From a virus, in the IMG/VR virus record IMGVR_UViG_3300005541_000020, positions 1 through 26,507 of that record: 26,507 bases of DNA; one strand, 5' to 3'. Both the position numbers and the translations under genes were made by a program. The notes beneath the pieces were generated by a model. That model saw only the letters and a program-made list of their open reading frames with translations. It did no database searches and was not told the DNA's origin. Shown piece by piece: positions 23,160 to 26,507 of this stretch. Numbering within the stretch: the first letter of the stretch is position 1; each line of letters starts with the position of its first letter.

Positions 23160-24223
23160 CAGAGCTCCTCCTCGCGCGCGTGCTCATCAGGGCCCTTCGA
23201 GAGGTCAACCAGCCGGTACTGCGGAGCCTTCAGCGGTCGTTGCTTTAAGCCCTCGGCCACGGCGGTCGCAAGCCAGCGGCCGACGGGCGGCATGACGGCG
23301 CGAGAGAGCTCAGCTGTGGTTGTAGAGAGCGAACTAGACGACGGAACCCAATCGACCGGAGCGCCGCAAAGCCTGAGATACTCAGCGTAAGTCAGGTATC
23401 GCGGTTCCGTGGGGTGCAGGGTTATAAGTCCACCCAAGATCACCTTAGACGGTCTGTCAGTACGAAGCTTCTTGACCAAGAACGACGGCGCGCCGCGGCC
23501 GGTGCGTTCGCGAAACGCTTGCTGATCCTCCCCCGAGAGGCCGTGAAACGCATGAAAGAGGTCGCGACCGTTGCCGGCAGCTTCCCAGAGCATCTTCAAA
23601 TCATCGTCGAGGTATTGCTTTTCGCTTTCTTTAGGCTTCAACCCCTTTAGAGCCTGGCCCACGGTTACTGGTTCCGTAAGCTCTGGCCAGACCAGCGGGT
23701 GCTTATGAGCGATCAGGAACATCCGCGGACGGATTTGCGGCACGCCCAGATACATGTTGTTCTGCAGTAAAACCGTCGCTGAGTAGCCGGCGTTAGCCCA
23801 CTTCTGAGCTTGCTCGATGACGAACTCATGACCATGCCGCCAGGCGTTGGTCACGGACTCCCAACACCAGGCTTTGGGTTGGATTACGAGCCCCGCTTCG
23901 ATCAGGTCAGGAGCCCAGCTTAACCTGGGATCTGGAGACTGCCACGCAGCCTTCGGCTTACCACGAGCCTGGCTCCAAAGCGCGCATGGCGGGTTCGTGA
24001 ACATGAAGTCCACCTTGCCGGTGTAGCGCGACGCGGGGCCGTCAGCACCCCAGTCGGTGACCTTGAGGTGCTGCTCGACCTCCGGGTGGTTCAGGCGCGC
24101 GGTCTTCGCCCCGTAGTCGGTATGCTCTAAGGTTCCCAGCACCTTGAACCCGGCCTGCTTGACCCCAGCGGTAAAGAGCCCCGCGAAGACGTCGCCCGCG
24201 AGAGCGGTGAGTTGCTTAGTCAT
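23156..24223 (-). CDS. C5-cytosine DNA methyltransferase
   Basis: A 355-residue protein with the ordered Dcm-type motifs: motif I (GDVFAGLFTAGVKQAGF), motif IV with catalytic Cys (TNPPCALWS, C80), motif VI (WCWESV, 120-124), motif VIII (GVPQIRPRMFLIA, 160-172), a short recognition region, motif IX (HPTEPRYLT) and motif X (SRAVMPPVGRWLA). It transfers a methyl group from SAM to C5 of cytosine in DNA. Motif VI has Ser where nearly all relatives have Asn (ENV). ATG 24223 is chosen over TTG 24226 because AGGAGG lies four bases upstream. No restriction enzyme gene adjoins it, so self-protection or base hypermodification is likely. Confidence 0.8.
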   Translation of the reverse strand: MTKQLTALAGDVFAGLFTAGVKQAGFKVLGTLEHTDYGAKTARLNHPEVEQHLKVTDWGADGPASRYTGKVDFMFTNPPCALWSQARGKPKAAWQSPDPRLSWAPDLIEAGLVIQPKAWCWESVTNAWRHGHEFVIEQAQKWANAGYSATVLLQNNMYLGVPQIRPRMFLIAHKHPLVWPELTEPVTVGQALKGLKPKESEKQYLDDDLKMLWEAAGNGRDLFHAFHGLSGEDQQAFRERTGRGAPSFLVKKLRTDRPSKVILGGLITLHPTEPRYLTYAEYLRLCGAPVDWVPSSSSLSTTTAELSRAVMPPVGRWLATAVAEGLKQRPLKAPQYRLVDLSKGPDEHAREEELW

Positions 24224-24807
24224 CAATCCTCCTGTATCATGAAAGCAGCGCGGTGCAGCAACCCCACGCCGGTGGTCATGTCAAAATCCGGGCCGCCCGC
24301 GTACCAGTGAGTACACTTGCTCCCGTCCTGGTCGACCAGCCTGATCGCGATCACCCCGACCCTCAGGTTCTGGTAATCAGGGTCGCCAGAATCGATCGTG
24401 CGTAGCAGATCAACCAGCGCGTCGCGGACCGAGCGTAGACTCGCACGGTTCTCGCGCTCTGCCCGCCGCTCCCCGAAGCTCTGAGGTATCCCTGCATAGC
24501 CGGGTTCGGCCTGGCGCTTAACGTCCTCCGCCAGGGCTTGGGCCACCGCTACGCCGACCAGTTGCTGAAGGTGAGTTTTGGAATAAAGCTCCAAGCTCAG
24601 GTTCAGATCGGCCATCGGAATCTTTCTAGCTACCGGTTCATGGGTGTCTAGCTTAATGATGAGCTCGCCCTCATCGGTTAAGAGGTCGTACACGCCGTTA
24701 GAGAGCCTGAAGGGCCGGCAGTAGTTCGCCAACGTCAGCAAGCGCTCGCACTCGGTTACCACCTGTGAGAAGGTCATCGAGTTGTGACGGGGTGGATAGA
24801 GGCTCAT
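24223..24807 (-). CDS. Hypothetical protein in modification operon
   Basis: A 194-residue soluble protein with an ATG overlapping the previous stop (ATGA). The N-terminal half is helix-rich (MTFSQVVTECERLLTLANYC) with a beta stretch (GVYDLLTDEGELIIKL). A charged helix follows (ERRAERENRASLRSVRDALV), then a beta-rich end with a single Cys and a YAGGPDFD motif. No known domain was recognised. It lies between the SAM methyltransferase and the C5-methyltransferase, with overlaps on both sides, so it is expected to be co-expressed with them. Confidence 0.6.
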   Translation of the reverse strand: MSLYPPRHNSMTFSQVVTECERLLTLANYCRPFRLSNGVYDLLTDEGELIIKLDTHEPVARKIPMADLNLSLELYSKTHLQQLVGVAVAQALAEDVKRQAEPGYAGIPQSFGERRAERENRASLRSVRDALVDLLRTIDSGDPDYQNLRVGVIAIRLVDQDGSKCTHWYAGGPDFDMTTGVGLLHRAAFMIQED

Positions 24808-25598
24808 AGGGCAGGCTTCCTACAAACCCACACGTTGTTCCGAGCGTGGTCAGGGTAGAGGGGCCCAAAGATGTTCGAGAGCGCGTCGTTGTCGTAATAC
24901 CGGGCCAACGCTTCCTTAACCCGCTTGATCGCGTCGCGCTCCTCCGGCCCTTGCGGGTACATGGTCGACTCCACCTTTCCGATGTGCTTCACATCCATGA
25001 AGGTTCCAAAACGTTGCTCAAGCTTGAACCTCGCTTTCTGCACCATCGCCTGCAGCTCCGGTACCACGTACTCGTGGATGTGGTTGGCTGCGTGGTGCTT
25101 GCCGTCGTAGACCGGCGTGCTCATGAGCATCATGCCGCCTGGCTTGAGCGCCTTGAAGCAGTTCGAGAGCAACTTCTTGCCGGCTTCAACCGGCATGTGC
25201 TCGATGATCTCAAAGTGCACCACGACGTCGAACCCCTCCGGGTGGCCGTCGAGCACCTTCCGATAGCCCCCGTTCGAGGCGAAGTCCGTCTCACCGTGCA
25301 ACGTCACGTGCTGGTTACCCTGCGGTTTCAGCTGGTTCAGGTCAACCCCGGTGTAGCTTGCCGCCAGCGGGCCGCCCGCGCTCTCGAAGAGGATCCGCTT
25401 CAGCGGTTGATCGACCCCGCAGCCTAGGTCAAGGACGTGGTCAGTCTTTTTGATAAGTCGCCGGGCGAATGACCAACGAAAGAAGTGAGCGGTGAAGTCC
25501 CTGTGAAGGGTGCGGGCAGCCCCGCCGTTTAGCCGGAGCGAGGTCTGGTCGAACTCGTCCGCGTCGCGCTTCTTCGCCCTGGTACCGTTGACGGGCAT
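24804..25598 (-). CDS. Class I SAM-dependent methyltransferase
   Basis: A 264-residue protein. Motif I HVLDLGCGVDQP (residues 54-65) and the acidic strand-2 end YTGVDLNQ (D86) form the SAM site. HFEIIEHM (128-135) and LKPGGMMLMSTP (151-162) are post-motif strands of the Methyltransf_11 type. An aromatic/His-rich N-terminal region (LHRDFTAHFFRWSFARRLI) precedes it. The substrate is unknown and need not be DNA. ATG 25598 is chosen because GGAGG lies just upstream; a TTG 12 bases earlier would absorb that site. It is the first gene of the overlapping minus-strand operon after a hairpin. Confidence 0.7.
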   Translation of the reverse strand: MPVNGTRAKKRDADEFDQTSLRLNGGAARTLHRDFTAHFFRWSFARRLIKKTDHVLDLGCGVDQPLKRILFESAGGPLAASYTGVDLNQLKPQGNQHVTLHGETDFASNGGYRKVLDGHPEGFDVVVHFEIIEHMPVEAGKKLLSNCFKALKPGGMMLMSTPVYDGKHHAANHIHEYVVPELQAMVQKARFKLEQRFGTFMDVKHIGKVESTMYPQGPEERDAIKRVKEALARYYDNDALSNIFGPLYPDHARNNVWVCRKPAL

Positions 25599-25609
25599 GT
25601 GAACCTCCA

Positions 25610-25639
25610 AAGTTAGAAAGGGGAGCCAGCCCGCTCCCC
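25610..25639 (-). terminator. Rho-independent-type terminator hairpin
   Basis: On the minus strand, just after the stop at 25666, a 7-bp stem (GGGGAGC / GCTCCCC, 25633-25639 with 25620-25626) encloses a 6-base loop. It is followed by a T-rich stretch (TTTCTAACTTT). It would separate the H1-like gene from the methyltransferase operon, perhaps only partly since no promoter is obvious between them. Confidence 0.55.
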
Positions 25640-25665
25640 GTTCGGTGCGCTACCCCGAGCGGGGC

Positions 25666-26061
25666 TTACGCGGCCTTCTTGGCTTCCTTTGCGGCGGGCG
25701 GGTTCTTGCCCTTCTTGGCCAGATAGTTACGGTACCAGGCGACGTAAGAGCGCTTCTCATCGGAAAGCCCAAACTCTTTCTTGACCGCCGCGAAGATCTC
25801 GTCGTCAGTCAGCTTGCCCTCCATGATCAGCTCCTGGAAGCGGCTCGAGGCCGAGGGCCCACGCGGCACGGGGACCTTCTTCGCCGCCGGACCGGCAGCC
25901 GCCTTCTTCGCCGCCGGAACCTTCACTGCCGGCTTCTCGGCCGCAGCGGGCTTGGTCGTCGCCTTCTTCGCCGCCGGAGGGGCCGAGGCCTTTCCCGCAG
26001 CGTTCTTGACTGCTGGGGTCGGCTTCTTCGTACCTTCGGTCACGGGCTTGGCAGTAGCCAT
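25666..26061 (-). CDS. Probable internal in-frame product (131 residues) of the H1-like gene
   Basis: ATG at 26061 (MATAKPVTEGTKK) is preceded by AAGGAG with a six-base spacer, a better ribosome site than most in the window, yet no stop separates it from the upstream frame. It would produce only the Ala/Lys/Pro tract and the C-terminal helical domain. It may be the true gene, with the upstream reading frame running into it, or a nested second start. The sequence cannot distinguish these. Confidence 0.45.
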   Translation of the reverse strand: MATAKPVTEGTKKPTPAVKNAAGKASAPPAAKKATTKPAAAEKPAVKVPAAKKAAAGPAAKKVPVPRGPSASSRFQELIMEGKLTDDEIFAAVKKEFGLSDEKRSYVAWYRNYLAKKGKNPPAAKEAKKAA

Positions 26062-26507
26062 GTCATACTCCTTCTTGGTGATGTTAACGAAACGGCCCAG
26101 CTCTTTGAGGGCCTCAGGGGTAGCTCCGAGGTGGAGCGAAAACTGCACGTAGAGCTGAGCCGCCTTGGCGACGGGGTAGTCAGGCATCACGTGCAGAAAC
26201 TCTTCTTCAAACGTCTCAACGCCCGCCGTGAGGACGTCAAGCGAGCCATCGCTGAGCGGGATGTACCGGACCGTCGTTTCGGTGCGTCCCAGCTCCAAGC
26301 AGGTGTGGCGGTAGTAATCGGCGCGCACGACCGCGCCCTCCGTGGCAGGTTTCTTCGGTTCTTTCACGGTGACCTCGGTCAGGGTCGGTGGTTGGTCCAG
26401 GTAACGCTCGAGAGCGACGGCAACGTCTTTATCAGCCTTGGTCGCGATCGTGCGTAAGGTGTTTCGGAGCTGCAACGCCTGCTTCTCGGCTGTCGCGTCA
26501 GCACGAA
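25666..26507 (-). CDS. Protein with histone H1-like Ala/Lys/Pro tract (5' partial)
   Basis: The frame is open to the window edge, so the N-terminus is missing; 280 residues are visible. The first half (from ALERYLDQPPTL onwards) is a mixed, acidic, probably folded region. Then comes a low-complexity tract of Ala, Lys and Pro with AAKK repeats, like AlgP or histone H1 tails. The tract is followed by a small helical domain (FQELIMEGKLTDDEIFAAV, then AWYRNYLAKKGK) and a basic end. The C-terminal domain could bind DNA, with the tract as a linker. An internal ATG at 26061 has its own AAGGAG site, so a shorter second product is likely. Confidence 0.6.
   Translation of the reverse strand, partial: RADATAEKQALQLRNTLRTIATKADKDVAVALERYLDQPPTLTEVTVKEPKKPATEGAVVRADYYRHTCLELGRTETTVRYIPLSDGSLDVLTAGVETFEEEFLHVMPDYPVAKAAQLYVQFSLHLGATPEALKELGRFVNITKKEYDMATAKPVTEGTKKPTPAVKNAAGKASAPPAAKKATTKPAAAEKPAVKVPAAKKAAAGPAAKKVPVPRGPSASSRFQELIMEGKLTDDEIFAAVKKEFGLSDEKRSYVAWYRNYLAKKGKNPPAAKEAKKAA
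25875..25978. repeat. Three 17-bp direct repeats in the H1-like tract
   Basis: The sequence ccttcttcgccgccgga occurs exactly at 25875-25891, 25902-25918 and 25962-25978. On the coding strand each copy encodes the PAAKK-type unit. The identical DNA, beyond what the protein needs, suggests recent repeat expansion by slippage or recombination. Confidence 0.8.

Noticed and set aside
1-26507. CRISPR arrays, tRNA genes, insertion sequences, integrase or attachment sites
   Set aside because: None was seen by eye; the coding density leaves no intergenic gap over about 70 bases in which such elements could lie.

Overview
The window is part of the genome of a tailed bacteriophage with a P22-like short-tailed (podovirus) virion plan. 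The evidence is a P22 gp4-type adaptor and a gp10-type tail hub protein in order. They are followed by three Ala/Gln-rich ejection-type proteins, a tail-spike/fibre module, a lysis cassette, and a divergent block of nucleotide-metabolism genes. The DNA is GC-rich, genes are packed with ATGA, GTGA or TAATG overlaps, and ribosome sites are of the AAGGAG type. This suggests a GC-rich Gram-negative (proteobacterial, possibly Burkholderiales-like) host, but the host is inference. No integrase, repressor, tRNA or CRISPR array was seen. Both window edges cut genes.

Plus strand, 1-19385 (virion and lysis): the end of an upstream gene and small head-region proteins (1-1108); gp4-like and gp10-like connector proteins (1124-3658); a collagen-like protein where P22 keeps its tail needle; a small beta-rich protein. 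Next come an unexpected enzyme pair (2OG-Fe(II) dioxygenase and GNAT acetyltransferase, 4637-5670) and three ejection-type proteins (5676-10806). The last of these carries a glucosaminidase domain of clearly foreign base composition. Small basic proteins follow, then a 26-residue Cys-rich microprotein coupled to an ATP-grasp ligase (10808-12608). The tail-fibre region (12619-17226) holds a large spike and three proteins with Sec-type signal peptides. The lysis cassette (17250-19385) has a one-TM holin candidate, a GH108 endolysin, a small two-TM protein, a lipoprotein and a class-3-lipase-like hydrolase.

Minus strand, 26507-19294 (early/metabolic): a partial gene with a histone H1-like Ala/Lys/Pro tract, a terminator-like hairpin, then a tightly overlapping operon. 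In order of transcription it encodes a SAM methyltransferase, an unknown protein, a C5-cytosine DNA methyltransferase, a small protein, a MazG-type pyrophosphohydrolase, a dNMP-kinase fused to a uracil-DNA-glycosylase-like domain, a thymidylate-synthase homologue with Asp at the base-specificity position, a dCMP deaminase, a small protein and a winged-helix protein.

The most interesting reading is that this operon is a T4-like cytosine-modification route in a podovirus: a dCTPase-like MazG, a dCMP (hydroxy)methylase-like enzyme and a dNMP kinase, with an unusual kinase-UDG fusion. The chemistry is inferred from motifs only. The dioxygenase, GNAT and ATP-grasp/microprotein genes on the other strand may be further modification enzymes, acting on DNA or on virion protein.
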